From Streptomyces endocoffeicus (GTDB taxonomy: Bacteria; Actinomycetota; Actinomycetes; Streptomycetales; Streptomycetaceae), in assembly GCF_016741935.1 (NCBI RefSeq), contig NZ_JAERRG010000003.1, positions 310,001 through 374,000 on the forward strand: a stretch of DNA of 64,000 nt. The letters are read 5' to 3'. Under the pieces are notes generated by a model. That model searched no databases and was not told the origin of the DNA. It worked only from the letters and a program-made list of their open reading frames with translations. Of the stretch, positions 49,074 through 57,654 are shown in pieces (within the stretch, counting starts at the first letter, position 1; every line of letters begins with the position of its first letter). The translations under genes were made by a program, and so were the position numbers.

Positions 49074-50606
49074 GTGTCGACGGAGAAGACGGAGAAGACG
49101 GAGACGATGGCGATGACGGAGAGCGCGGCCGACGTCGTCATCGTGGGCGCCGGCCCGACCGGGCTGATGCTGGCGTACGAGCTGGCGCTGGCCGGGGCCG
49201 AGACCCTGGTGCTGGAGAAGCTGCACCAGCGCATCGAGCAGGTGAAGGGCGGCGCGATCCAGCCCCGTACGGCCGAACTGCTGGAGTCGCGCGGGCTGTT
49301 GGAGCCGATGCTGCGGCGGGCCACCCCGCGTGACCCGGTGGGCGGGCACTTCGCGCTGCTGCCCGTGCCCTTGGACTGCACCCCCTGGCGGACCAGGCAC
49401 AACGGCCCGATCGCCATCCCCCAGTGGAAGATCGAGGAGGTGCTCGAGGAGCGGGCGACCGCCGCCGGCGCGCGGGTTCTGCGCGGGACCGCCGTCTCGA
49501 AGGTCGAGTCGGACGAGGACGGCGTGGTCGTGACGGCGGACGGCCTGGCGGCGCGGGCACGCTATCTGGTGGCGTGCGACGGCGGCCACAGCACGGTGCG
49601 GAAACTGCTGGAGCTGCCGTTTCCCGGCCGGGCCGGGACCCATCAGGCGGTGCTGACCGACATCCGGCTGACCACGGTGTCCTCGCTGGTGCCGAAGCGG
49701 ATGGGGCACATCAGCACCATGACCCGTCAGGTGGGCGGCTACTGGGCCATGCTGGTCCCGGTCGGCGGCGACCTGTACCGCTTCACCTTCGGACACGCGG
49801 ACCAGACGGACACCGCCCGCGACGCCCCCGTCACCCATGAGGAGATCGCCACCGCGCTGCGGGAGATATACGGCGAGGAGACCACCCTCGGGGCCGTGGA
49901 CAACTCCTCGCGCTTCGGCGACGCCACGCGACAGCTGGAGCAGTACCGCGTGGGCCGCGTGCTGTTCGCGGGCGACGCCGCCCACATCCATTCGCCGATG
50001 GGCGGCCAGGGGCTCAACCTCGGTATGCAGGACGCGATCAACCTCGGCTGGAAACTGGCCGCGGTCATCCAGGACCGGGCGCCGGGCGGCCTCCTGGACA
50101 GCTACCACGCCGAACGGCACCCGGCCGCGGCCCGGGTCCTGCACCACACGTCGGCCCAGCGGGTCCTGGCGGACACGAACCCGAGCGAGGACGTGACCGC
50201 CCTGCGCGACATCTTCATCGACCTGCTGCGCCTGCCCGATGCCAACCGCCACCTCGCGGGGCTGATGTCCGGCCTCTCGCTGCGCTACGAACTGCCCGGC
50301 GAACATCCCCTCACCGGGCAGCGCGTGCCGGACGCCGACCTGGTCACCGAGGCCGGTGCCACCCGGCTGTCGGCGCTGTTCGGCTCGGGCCACGCCGTTC
50401 TGCTCGATCTGGCCGGAGCCGTCCCGGACGGCCTCCGGCTCCCGCCGCGCGTCGACCTCGTCCGGGCCACCTGCGCCGACGACCTGGGCGCCGCCGCCCT
50501 GCTCATCCGCCCCGACGGCTATGTGTGCTGGGCGGCGGACACCTCGGCCGCCTGCGACGAGACCCTGCTCGCCACCATCGGGGGCGGCTTGACGAAGGTG
50601 CGCTGA
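49074..50606 (+). CDS. FAD-dependent aromatic monooxygenase (class A)
   Basis: 510 residues. Motifs in order are the FAD-binding VVIVGAGPTGLMLAYELALAG (about 22-42, in pieces), the DG motif YLVACDGGHSTVR (about 164) and the GD motif VLFAGDAAHIHSPMGGQGLNLGMQDA (about 298). A thioredoxin-like C-terminal part follows. It hydroxylates an aromatic compound using NAD(P)H and oxygen, as rifampicin and polyketide hydroxylases do. GTG at 49074 is preferred (GGAGGAG 5 bases upstream) over GTG at 49068. The first residues repeat EKT. Controlled by the divergent TetR gene. Confidence 0.86.
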   Translation: MSTEKTEKTETMAMTESAADVVIVGAGPTGLMLAYELALAGAETLVLEKLHQRIEQVKGGAIQPRTAELLESRGLLEPMLRRATPRDPVGGHFALLPVPLDCTPWRTRHNGPIAIPQWKIEEVLEERATAAGARVLRGTAVSKVESDEDGVVVTADGLAARARYLVACDGGHSTVRKLLELPFPGRAGTHQAVLTDIRLTTVSSLVPKRMGHISTMTRQVGGYWAMLVPVGGDLYRFTFGHADQTDTARDAPVTHEEIATALREIYGEETTLGAVDNSSRFGDATRQLEQYRVGRVLFAGDAAHIHSPMGGQGLNLGMQDAINLGWKLAAVIQDRAPGGLLDSYHAERHPAAARVLHHTSAQRVLADTNPSEDVTALRDIFIDLLRLPDANRHLAGLMSGLSLRYELPGEHPLTGQRVPDADLVTEAGATRLSALFGSGHAVLLDLAGAVPDGLRLPPRVDLVRATCADDLGAAALLIRPDGYVCWAADTSAACDETLLATIGGGLTKVR

Positions 50607-50638
50607 GCCGGGCGCGTCAGGCGCTGTGCGGGCGGCGC

Positions 50639-52183
50639 TCAGTCGTCCAGGGGGAGCAGGACGCGGAAGGTGGCGCCCTCGTCCGGGGCCGTGAGCACCT
50701 CCACCCGGCCGTGGTGGGCCGTCACCAGGGAGTGGACGATCGCGAGGCCGAGCCCCGCGCCTCCGCTCTTGGTGCGGCCGCGGGCGTCATCCGCGCGGTA
50801 GAAGCGGTCGAAGGCGCGGGCGGCCTGCTCCTCGGACATCCCCGGACCCTCGTCGTGCAACTCCAGCACCGCCAGACCGTCCTGGGTGCCGACGCCGATC
50901 CGGACCGGGGTGCCGGGCGGGGTATGCGCCACCGCGTTGCCGACGAGGTTGGAGGTCACCTGGCGCAGTCTCGCCTCGTCGCCGAGCACCGGCGCGCCCC
51001 CCGGCGGCCCGCCGCCGGGGCCGGTGAGGGTGACGGGGCGCCGTGGATCGAGCGCGCGCAGGTCGTGCAGGGCGTCGACGGCCAGGGTGCGCAGGTCCAT
51101 CGGGGTGGGATGGAGCGGGAGGTCCGCGGCGGCGGCGTACTCGTCGAGGCGGGCGAGCAGCAGCAGGTCCTCGACCAGCCGGACCAGCCGTGCCGCTTCC
51201 CGCTCGATACGGCCCATCGCGGCGTCGACATCGGCGCGCTCGGGCATGCCGCCCATCCGGTACAGCTCGGTGAACCCCTTGATGCCGAAGAGCGGGGTGC
51301 GCAGCTCATGGCTGGCGTCCGCGATGAAGCGGCGCATCCGCTCGGCGGCGGCCGCCCGCGCCGCGTCGCTCTCCTCGACCCGGTCCAGCATGCCGTTGAG
51401 CGCCGCGGCCAGACGGCCGAGTTCGGTACGGGAGGCGGCCAGCTCCGGGACGCGGCTGGACAGGTCGCCGTCCGCGATCGCCGCCGCGGTGGTCTCGACC
51501 CGGCGCAGCGGGCGCAGCCCGGCGCGTACGGCGAACCACCCGGCCCCGCCGAGCAGCGCCAGCACCAGGGAGTCGATGAGCAGCATCCGGGTGCCGAGCT
51601 GTCTGATCGTCGCGTCGACCGGGGTGAGGGAGGCCGCGATGACGACGCTGTGGGTGTCCTCGGCCCGCTTGTGCTGCTCTCCCGGCGCGTTGAGCGGTAC
51701 GGCGATCGCCCGCCATGCCGCACCGGCGTCGGCGGCCGGGGCCTCGAAGGGCCGGCGGCCGCGCTCGCCGACCGCCACCGAGTCGAGCGGGGGCAGGGCG
51801 GGAGCGCTGTGCGCCGCGGGCCGGATGACCTGCCGGACGCGGCCGTCCGGGCCGAGGGAGGCCAGATAGACATCGCCGGTCAGCTGCTGCTCCACGGTGT
51901 CGCGCACCCGCGATGTCCGGTCGCCCGCCATGTCGGACGGGTCGGTGAGGCGCGCGGTGACCGTGGCGGCGGTGCGGAGCCGGTTGTCCAGCTGATGCAC
52001 CAGGTCGCGCTGGAGCAGGACGACGGCCAGAGCGTTGCTGCCCAGCAGGGCGACCACGAGCAGCATCAGGGCGATCGCCAGCAGCCGGCCGCGCAGCGAG
52101 AGTCGGCCACGGAGGGAGAGTCGGCCGCGTAGCGAGAGCCGGCCACGGAGCGAGAGCCGACCGCGCTCGGGGTTCTCGCTCAC
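50639..52183 (-). CDS. Two-component sensor histidine kinase with repeated N-terminal motif
   Basis: 514 residues. A basic N terminus repeats GRLSLR four times (about 8-31). Then come helix 1 (about 34-57), an extracellular sensor segment (about 60-185), helix 2 (about 187-207), a HAMP linker, the H-box FIADASHELRTPL with the phospho-His, and ATPase motifs N (TSNLVGNAVAHTPPG), G1 (DEGPGMSEE), F and G2 (GGAGLGLAIVHSL). The GTG start overlaps the response regulator stop in GTGA, so it is the second gene of the pair. Its signal is unknown. Confidence 0.9.
   Translation of the reverse strand: MSENPERGRLSLRGRLSLRGRLSLRGRLSLRGRLLAIALMLLVVALLGSNALAVVLLQRDLVHQLDNRLRTAATVTARLTDPSDMAGDRTSRVRDTVEQQLTGDVYLASLGPDGRVRQVIRPAAHSAPALPPLDSVAVGERGRRPFEAPAADAGAAWRAIAVPLNAPGEQHKRAEDTHSVVIAASLTPVDATIRQLGTRMLLIDSLVLALLGGAGWFAVRAGLRPLRRVETTAAAIADGDLSSRVPELAASRTELGRLAAALNGMLDRVEESDAARAAAAERMRRFIADASHELRTPLFGIKGFTELYRMGGMPERADVDAAMGRIEREAARLVRLVEDLLLLARLDEYAAAADLPLHPTPMDLRTLAVDALHDLRALDPRRPVTLTGPGGGPPGGAPVLGDEARLRQVTSNLVGNAVAHTPPGTPVRIGVGTQDGLAVLELHDEGPGMSEEQAARAFDRFYRADDARGRTKSGGAGLGLAIVHSLVTAHHGRVEVLTAPDEGATFRVLLPLDD
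52091..52162 (-). repeat. 18-bp coding tandem repeat at the start of the histidine kinase
   Basis: Four 18-bp units (52091-52108, 52109-52126, 52127-52144, 52145-52162) encode GRLSLR repeats directly before the first transmembrane helix. Units differ at a few bases only; alternate units resemble each other most. Confidence 0.88.
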
Positions 52184-52884
52184 CGCGGTGGCCTCCGCAG
52201 CACATACCCGGTGCCGCGCACCGTATGGATCAACTTCGGTTCGCCCAGGTCCACCTTGCGCCGCAGATAGCTGATGTACGAGGCGACGATGCTGTCGTCG
52301 CCCCCGAAGTCGTACTGCCAGACCAGCTCCAGGAGTTGGGACTTCGACAGCACCTGTCCGGCGTTCTCCATCAGCACGCGCAGCAGGCCGAACTCGGTCG
52401 GGGACAGCCGGACCGGCTGCCCGCCCCGGACCACCTGATGGCTGTCGGGGTCCAGCTCCAGATCGCCGACGAGCAGCCGGCCGTCGGACTGGCGGCCGCT
52501 CACGCGGCGCAGAATGGCCCGGATGCGCAGGATCAGCTCCTCCAGGTTGAACGGCTTGGTGACGTAGTCGTCACCGCCCGCCCTGAGCCCGCTGATCCGG
52601 TCCTCGGGGGCATCGCGGGCGGTGAGGAACAGCACCGGGGGATGGCCCGCCGCGGCGAGCGGCTGCTGCCCGCGCAGCCGGTGGACGACCTCGAAGCCAT
52701 CGATGTCGGGCAGCATCACATCCAGCACGATCAGGTCGGGACGCCGCTCCCGCACCGCGGCCAGCGCCTCTTCGCCGGTCGCGACCGCGACCACGGCGAA
52801 GCCCGCCAGCCGCAGACTCGCGGAGAGCAACTCGCGCAGCGTCGGCTCGTCCTCCACCACCAGCAGCCGTTCCGATGCCGTCAT
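52180..52884 (-). CDS. OmpR/PhoB-type response regulator
   Basis: 234 residues. The receiver (about 1-120) has acidic EDE at 11-13, phospho-acceptor Asp55 in LIVLDVMLPD, Thr in LTARDAPE and Lys in DYVTKPF. The DNA-binding winged helix (about 130-232) includes LSPTEFGLLRVLMENAGQVLSK and TVRGTGYVLR. The ATG at 52884 is preferred to a GTG five codons earlier. Coupled to the sensor kinase. The neighbouring ABC and MFS exporters are candidate targets. Confidence 0.9.
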   Translation of the reverse strand: MTASERLLVVEDEPTLRELLSASLRLAGFAVVAVATGEEALAAVRERRPDLIVLDVMLPDIDGFEVVHRLRGQQPLAAAGHPPVLFLTARDAPEDRISGLRAGGDDYVTKPFNLEELILRIRAILRRVSGRQSDGRLLVGDLELDPDSHQVVRGGQPVRLSPTEFGLLRVLMENAGQVLSKSQLLELVWQYDFGGDDSIVASYISYLRRKVDLGEPKLIHTVRGTGYVLRRPPR

Positions 52885-52944
52885 CCGTCCCGTCCCCACC
52901 CGATCGTCCGTCGTCCCCTGGTCTTCCGGCCCGTCAGAAGGGCC

Positions 52945-54522
52945 CTAGGCGTCGCGTCGGCGGAAGACGATGAACGCCGCGGTCAGCAGGGCCGCGACAC
53001 ACCCTGCCATGACGGCGAGCCCGGACCAGGGAGCCAGCAGTGCCCGATCGCGGTAGCCGGTGATGATCTGGCCACCCGCGATGGGCGGCCAGTACGTCGC
53101 CACCCAGTCGCCGACCGCCCTCGGCAACGCCGGCGCGAACGCCTGCACGATCAGCATCGCGCCGAACAGGGTCGTCACCGTCGCCGTCGTACTGCGGATC
53201 ACCGCGCCGATCGCGAGGCCGAACAGCGCGGCGAGCGTCAGATAGAGCCCGCCGCCCAGAATGCCGCGCAGTGCCTGAGGATCGGACAGGCCGAGGTGCG
53301 GGGCGTCCGCGCCCGCCAGCGCCGCCTGCCCGACGAGAAAGCCGCTGACGGACACCAGCAGCCCGACCGGCAGCGCGACCCCGACCAGGACCGCGGCTTT
53401 GGCGGCCAGCACCCGGGCCCGGTGCGGTACGGCGGTCAGCGTGCTGACGATCGTGCGGGCCCCGTACTCGGAGGTGATCGCCATGCCGCCCAGCAGCCCG
53501 AGGGCGATCTGCGCCACCAGATAGCCCCGCAGGCTGGTGGCGAGCGGGTCGAAGGCGGCCCGGTCGGCGGCGGTCATGGTCGCGTAATCGCCCCCGGCGG
53601 ATGTGCCGTTGAGCGAGTCCTTCGCCGTGTGGTACTCCAGGGCATCGCGGGTCAGGTCCATGAAGGCTTGCTCCAGCGACGGCTGCCGGGGCGTGAGCTC
53701 ATGCAGCTCCACCGCACCGGCCGCGGCCAGCGCGCCGATCTCGGCCGCGTCCACCCCGGTCACCACCAGGCCGTCCGCGCCGTCCGCACGCACCTCCGCC
53801 GCCGAGGACAGCAGCCGGCGCAGCGATTCCGTCTGCGGGCTGCGCACCAGGACCTCACGGCCCGAGTGCGCGTCGATGAACGTGGCCATGGCGGTGTCCG
53901 CGATCAGCCGTCCGCGGCCGATGACGATGAGGTGGTCGGCGGTGAGCTCCATCTCGCTCATCAGATGGCTGGACATCAGCACCGCGCGCCCCTCGGCGGC
54001 CATCCGCCGCATCAGCCCGCGGATCCAGACGATCCCCTCCGGGTCGAGACCGTTGAGCGGCTCGTCGAAAACGAGCACCGGGGGGTCGCCCAGCAGCGCC
54101 GCCGCGATGCCGAGGCGCTGCCGCATGCCGAGCGAGAACGTCCCGGCCCTGCGGCGAGCCACGCCCTCCAGACCCACCTCCGCCAGCACCTTCGCCACTC
54201 GGCCACGGGGGATCCCATTGCAGGCCGCGAGAGCCAGCAGATGGTGGTAGGCCGTGCGGCTGGGCAGCACCGCGCCCGCGTCCAGCAGTGCGCCGACGGC
54301 CTCCAACGGCGCGGGCTGCGCGGAATACGGGCGCCCGCCAACGGTGGCGGTTCCCGAACTCGCGGCGTCCAGGCCCAGGATCATCCGCAGCGTGGTCGAC
54401 TTGCCCGCGCCGTTGGGACCGAGAAACCCGGTCACCTCCCCCGGGCGGACGGCGAACGTCAGGCCGTCGACGGCCACCACCTTGCCGTAGCGCTTGGTCA
54501 GTCCGCTTACTTCGATCATCAT
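52945..54522 (-). CDS. ABC exporter: ATPase fused to a permease lacking its first helix
   Basis: 525 residues in one uninterrupted frame. Residues about 1-300 form a DrrA-like ATPase: Walker A GPNGAGKSTT, signature FSLGMRQRLGIAAAL, Walker B VLVFDEPLNGLDPEG, ending with PSLEQAFMDLTRDALEYH, where such ATPases normally stop. The sequence runs on through TAKDSLNGTSAGG into DYATMTAADRAAFDP and five helices of an ABC-2 permease (TSEYGARTI, VPHRARVLAAKAAV, QIITGYRDRALL). The permease's usual N terminus and first helix are absent. A deletion that joined two adjacent genes is the simplest explanation. The start overlaps the MFS stop in ATGA. Confidence 0.82.
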   Translation of the reverse strand: MMIEVSGLTKRYGKVVAVDGLTFAVRPGEVTGFLGPNGAGKSTTLRMILGLDAASSGTATVGGRPYSAQPAPLEAVGALLDAGAVLPSRTAYHHLLALAACNGIPRGRVAKVLAEVGLEGVARRRAGTFSLGMRQRLGIAAALLGDPPVLVFDEPLNGLDPEGIVWIRGLMRRMAAEGRAVLMSSHLMSEMELTADHLIVIGRGRLIADTAMATFIDAHSGREVLVRSPQTESLRRLLSSAAEVRADGADGLVVTGVDAAEIGALAAAGAVELHELTPRQPSLEQAFMDLTRDALEYHTAKDSLNGTSAGGDYATMTAADRAAFDPLATSLRGYLVAQIALGLLGGMAITSEYGARTIVSTLTAVPHRARVLAAKAAVLVGVALPVGLLVSVSGFLVGQAALAGADAPHLGLSDPQALRGILGGGLYLTLAALFGLAIGAVIRSTTATVTTLFGAMLIVQAFAPALPRAVGDWVATYWPPIAGGQIITGYRDRALLAPWSGLAVMAGCVAALLTAAFIVFRRRDA

Positions 54523-56024
54523 GACTCCAGGGCCGAGGCGGGTGCGCGGTACCGCTGCGTGCGCAGGAGGAGGACGACCACCACGGCGGCGGCCACGAAC
54601 GCGATGGCCGCCATGGCGATGTAACTGTGCACACCCAGGGCCGAGTTCACCGTGTCTCCGGCCACGACCGTGTTGGTGGACTTGAGCACGGCCGAACCCA
54701 TGAACTTCAGGATCACCGCCCCGGTCGCCACCATCACCATGACCATGCTGGACACCACACCCTGCCGTTCCGGGGGTGCGAGCGTCGCCGCCATGTTGAA
54801 GCCGGCGGTCACGAGCGTTCCCGCGGTGAGGCTCAGCAGGAAGGAGCAGACGACCGCGAGAGCGAGCACGGAGTCCCCGAGGAACATCCCGATGGTCCCC
54901 ACCGTTCCGATCGCGACTCCGCCCGCCAGTGCCACGGCCGGTCCGACGCGGGTGCTGAGCACCCCGGCCAGGGTGCCGCCGAGCACGATGCCGATCGCCG
55001 GTATGCCGTACAGCAGGCCCAGCGCCCCCGGGGCGGCGAGTCCGTACCCGAGGTCCTGATCCGCCGAGACCTTGGCGATGAGGCCGAAGAGCGTGAGCAT
55101 GCTCTGGTACGCGCCGGTTCCGAAGACGACAACGAGCAGCGTGAGCACCAGCGGCCTGCCGAGGTTCCTGATGTCGATCACGGGTTCGGGAATCCGGCTC
55201 GCCACCAGGAACCACCGGGCCAGTGCCGCGGCGCCAGCGATGAGGAGGGCGAGCGGGCCCACGGTGAACCAGCCGAACTCCGACCCGAGGCTCACATAGC
55301 TGAGCACCGCCGCCAGCCCGCCACCGAGGAGAACGGCCCCGGCGATGTCGGCCTTGCCCGGTGTCCTGAGCGTGGACTGGGGAACGAGGCGGTGCACCAG
55401 GACCGCCGCGATGGCCGCGAAGACCGCCGACGCGACGAACACGCTCCGCCAGCCGAACGCCGTGGCCGTCAACTCGAAGAGGGCGGGCATGACGATGCTG
55501 AGGAGCGCGGAGCCGGAGGTCACGATGCCCGTGACGACCATCGCCATGTCCGGTGCGCACATGTCGCGGATGAGGGCGACCGTGAGGAACACGGCTCCCA
55601 CGGCCGCGCCCTGGAGCAGGCGGCCGAAGATGAACACCCAGAGGTTGGGAGCGACGAGGCACACCAGGGCACCCGCCAGGGCGGTGAGCAACGTCGCCAC
55701 CAGCACTCCGCGCTTGCCGTGGATATCGGCGCTCTTTCCGAGCAGTGGCGCCCACATCGCTCCCGCCAGCAGCGAGCTGGCGTCGATCCACGCCGACTGA
55801 TCGGTGCCGAAGTGGTCGAGCATCTCGGGTAGGACGAGGAGCGGTGCGGTGACGACGGTGTCCACCATGGTGTTCACCAGAATCAGGATGGCCACCTGGC
55901 CGATGAGCCGTCTGTTCCACCTCGTGTGCTTGTGCTGTTCGCCGCTGAGCGGTCCCGCGTCGGTGCCGGTGCTCGTGCCGGTACCGGTGCTCGTGCCGGC
56001 GCTGCCAATGCTGCCGTTCGGCAT
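54519..56024 (-). CDS. MFS exporter (DHA2-like)
   Basis: 501 residues with about 14 helices. VDTVVTAPLLVLPEMLDHFG, GRLLQGAAVGAVFLTVALIRDM and VPQSTLRTPGKADIAGAVLLGGG point to a drug:proton antiporter of the 14-helix type. The first 25 residues are a Gly/Thr/Ser repeat (STGTG units) coded by short direct repeats. AAGGAAG lies 8 bases before the ATG. It is followed, with overlap, by the fused ABC gene, suggesting a joint export or resistance role. Confidence 0.82.
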   Translation of the reverse strand: MPNGSIGSAGTSTGTGTSTGTDAGPLSGEQHKHTRWNRRLIGQVAILILVNTMVDTVVTAPLLVLPEMLDHFGTDQSAWIDASSLLAGAMWAPLLGKSADIHGKRGVLVATLLTALAGALVCLVAPNLWVFIFGRLLQGAAVGAVFLTVALIRDMCAPDMAMVVTGIVTSGSALLSIVMPALFELTATAFGWRSVFVASAVFAAIAAVLVHRLVPQSTLRTPGKADIAGAVLLGGGLAAVLSYVSLGSEFGWFTVGPLALLIAGAAALARWFLVASRIPEPVIDIRNLGRPLVLTLLVVVFGTGAYQSMLTLFGLIAKVSADQDLGYGLAAPGALGLLYGIPAIGIVLGGTLAGVLSTRVGPAVALAGGVAIGTVGTIGMFLGDSVLALAVVCSFLLSLTAGTLVTAGFNMAATLAPPERQGVVSSMVMVMVATGAVILKFMGSAVLKSTNTVVAGDTVNSALGVHSYIAMAAIAFVAAAVVVVLLLRTQRYRAPASALES

Positions 56025-56090
56025 GAAGCGCTCTTCCTTCTGTCCCTCTGGACCTGGTCGCGGTCGCCCGACATCGTCGTGGCGCGTCGC

Positions 56091-56101
56091 ATCACAGTGA
56101 T
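56091..56101. promoter_or_regulatory. Palindrome ATCACAGTGAT upstream of the MFS exporter
   Basis: A perfect 11-bp palindrome 67 bases before the MFS start. GCTGT-N6-ACAGC lies next to it at about 56102-56119. No regulator gene is adjacent, so the binding protein is unknown. Confidence 0.35.
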
Positions 56102-56259
56102 CCGCTGTTCTGGGACAGCTCTGCACGAGTCTGGGTGTGTGATGTGAACCGGAAGCCGGGCCCGGGGGAATCCGGCAGGTCGCGGCAGCCGACCGGCCGG
56201 TGATTCACAGAAACTCACAGAAAGCGGCCGCCCGGGCCGCACCTGATTACGCTGCACCC

Positions 56260-56658
56260 ATGAGTGAGCTGATCAGGATCCCCGCTCCGGACGGGGTCGC
56301 GCCCGCCGCCCAGTACTCCCATGTCGTCCAGGGCACCGGGCACTTCGTGGCCATCTCCGGCCAGATCGCCCTGGACGAGGCGGGCGACATCGTCGGCGAG
56401 GGCGACCCGGCGGCCCAGGCCCGCCAGGTCTTCGAGAATCTGCGGCGCTGCCTCGCCGCCGCCGGTGCCACCTTCGACGATGTGATCAAGCTGACGTACT
56501 TCGTCACGGACATGGCCCATATGCCGGCCATCCGCGAAGCCCGCGCCGCCTGCATACCCGACGACCGGCTGCCCGCCGCCTCGGCGGTGCAGGTCGTCTC
56601 GCTGGTGCGGCCGGAGCTCCTGATGGAGATCGAGGCATTCGCGGTGGTGGCCGGGTGA
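56260..56658 (+). CDS. RidA/YjgF/YER057c-family protein
   Basis: 132 residues, the usual RidA length. It has AAQYSHVVQGTGHFVAISGQIALD at the start (in pieces), QVFENLRRCLAAAGATFDDVIKLTYFVTDM, and Arg in a C-terminal SAVQVVSLVRPELLMEIEAFAV. True RidA deaminates reactive enamine/imine intermediates made by PLP dehydratases; one such dehydratase is encoded at 60436. The catalytic Arg of classical RidA (in the CRxxIxA-type end region) is not clearly conserved, so it may belong to a Rid2-7 subgroup. Monocistronic, weak ribosome site. Confidence 0.85.
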   Translation: MSELIRIPAPDGVAPAAQYSHVVQGTGHFVAISGQIALDEAGDIVGEGDPAAQARQVFENLRRCLAAAGATFDDVIKLTYFVTDMAHMPAIREARAACIPDDRLPAASAVQVVSLVRPELLMEIEAFAVVAG

Positions 56659-56683
56659 CCATCGAGGACCACACGTGGATCGC

Positions 56684-57568
56684 CTACGAGACGTCGTCGG
56701 CGATCCGGTGTCGCAGCTGGTCGTAGGCCCAGGCGGCGAGGGTGGTCGGGGTGGTGGTCCGGAGGGTGCGGGGCTGCTCGGGCGCGAAGTCTTCGCGTAG
56801 GCCGGTCGACATGCCGAGCACGGCCTCGACCAGGCTCTCGGTCATCCCCGCCCGGCCCAGTCGCGCGCGCATGGCGTCGTCGGTGATCCGCTCGACGCCG
56901 ATCCGGCGACCGGTGGCGGCGGTGAGGATGTCGCCGACCTGTCGCCAGGTGAGGTCGGCGGGCCCGTGAACCGCCTGTACGACCCGGCCGGACCAGGCGG
57001 GGGACAGCAGACGGGCGGCGGCGACCTCGGCGATGTCGCGTGGCGCCACCCACGCCATGGGCTGGTCGAGCGGCAGGATCACCTGGAGGGTGCCGGCGCG
57101 CAGGGCCTCGAGCTCGAATTCGAGGTTGCTGAAGAAGTAGCCGCAGCGCAGATGGGTGACGTCGGCGCCCGTGCCGTCCAAGGCGATCTCGGTCTGTGCC
57201 AGGCCGTCGATCTCACCGGCACCATGACGCTTCTCGGCGCCGACGCTGCTCTGGAACACGACGCGGCCGATCCGGTTCTCGGTGACGGCGCGGACCACGC
57301 CGCTGGTGGCGCGGGCGTACTCGGTGAGGGGATCCCCGTGGCCACTGGTCGGGTTGACCCAGAACAGCGCGTCGACGTCGCGGGTGGCGGCCACCACCGC
57401 GTCGGCGTCGTACTGGTCGACCGGCACCGCGTCCACCTCGTCCCGGAGATCGGGTGCCAGCCGCCCGGGGTCGCGCGGCAGGACGCGCGGCCGGACGCCG
57501 GCGCGGACGAGTGCGGCGACGACGTGGCGGCCGACGTTTCCGGTCGGGGTGGTGACGGCGATCCGCAT
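56684..57568 (-). CDS. NmrA-like NAD(P)-binding protein
   Basis: 294 residues. An extended-SDR Rossmann start IAVTTPTGNVGRHVVAALVRAG, then VVFQSSVGAEKRHG and THLRCGYFFSN, place it in the NmrA/HSCARG atypical SDR group. These act as redox-sensing NAD(P) binders or as reductases (azoreductase-like QOR2). The typical Tyr-x-x-x-Lys pair is not visible. GAGGAA is 6 bases before the ATG. It faces a WYL regulator, a very common pairing in streptomycetes. Confidence 0.84.
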   Translation of the reverse strand: MRIAVTTPTGNVGRHVVAALVRAGVRPRVLPRDPGRLAPDLRDEVDAVPVDQYDADAVVAATRDVDALFWVNPTSGHGDPLTEYARATSGVVRAVTENRIGRVVFQSSVGAEKRHGAGEIDGLAQTEIALDGTGADVTHLRCGYFFSNLEFELEALRAGTLQVILPLDQPMAWVAPRDIAEVAAARLLSPAWSGRVVQAVHGPADLTWRQVGDILTAATGRRIGVERITDDAMRARLGRAGMTESLVEAVLGMSTGLREDFAPEQPRTLRTTTPTTLAAWAYDQLRHRIADDVS

Positions 57569-57654
57569 GGTTGCTTCCTCTCATCGATGGCTCGACCGCA
57601 CCCTAGGAACCAAGGCGGCCCGAAGCTGTCCTCCTCTCCTGGAAGGCTGAGGGA

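Noticed and set aside
48342..50393. A 683-codon minus-strand frame extending the TetR gene over the monooxygenase
   Set aside because: Only the last 213 codons are TetR. The rest is low-complexity shadow of the plus-strand monooxygenase.
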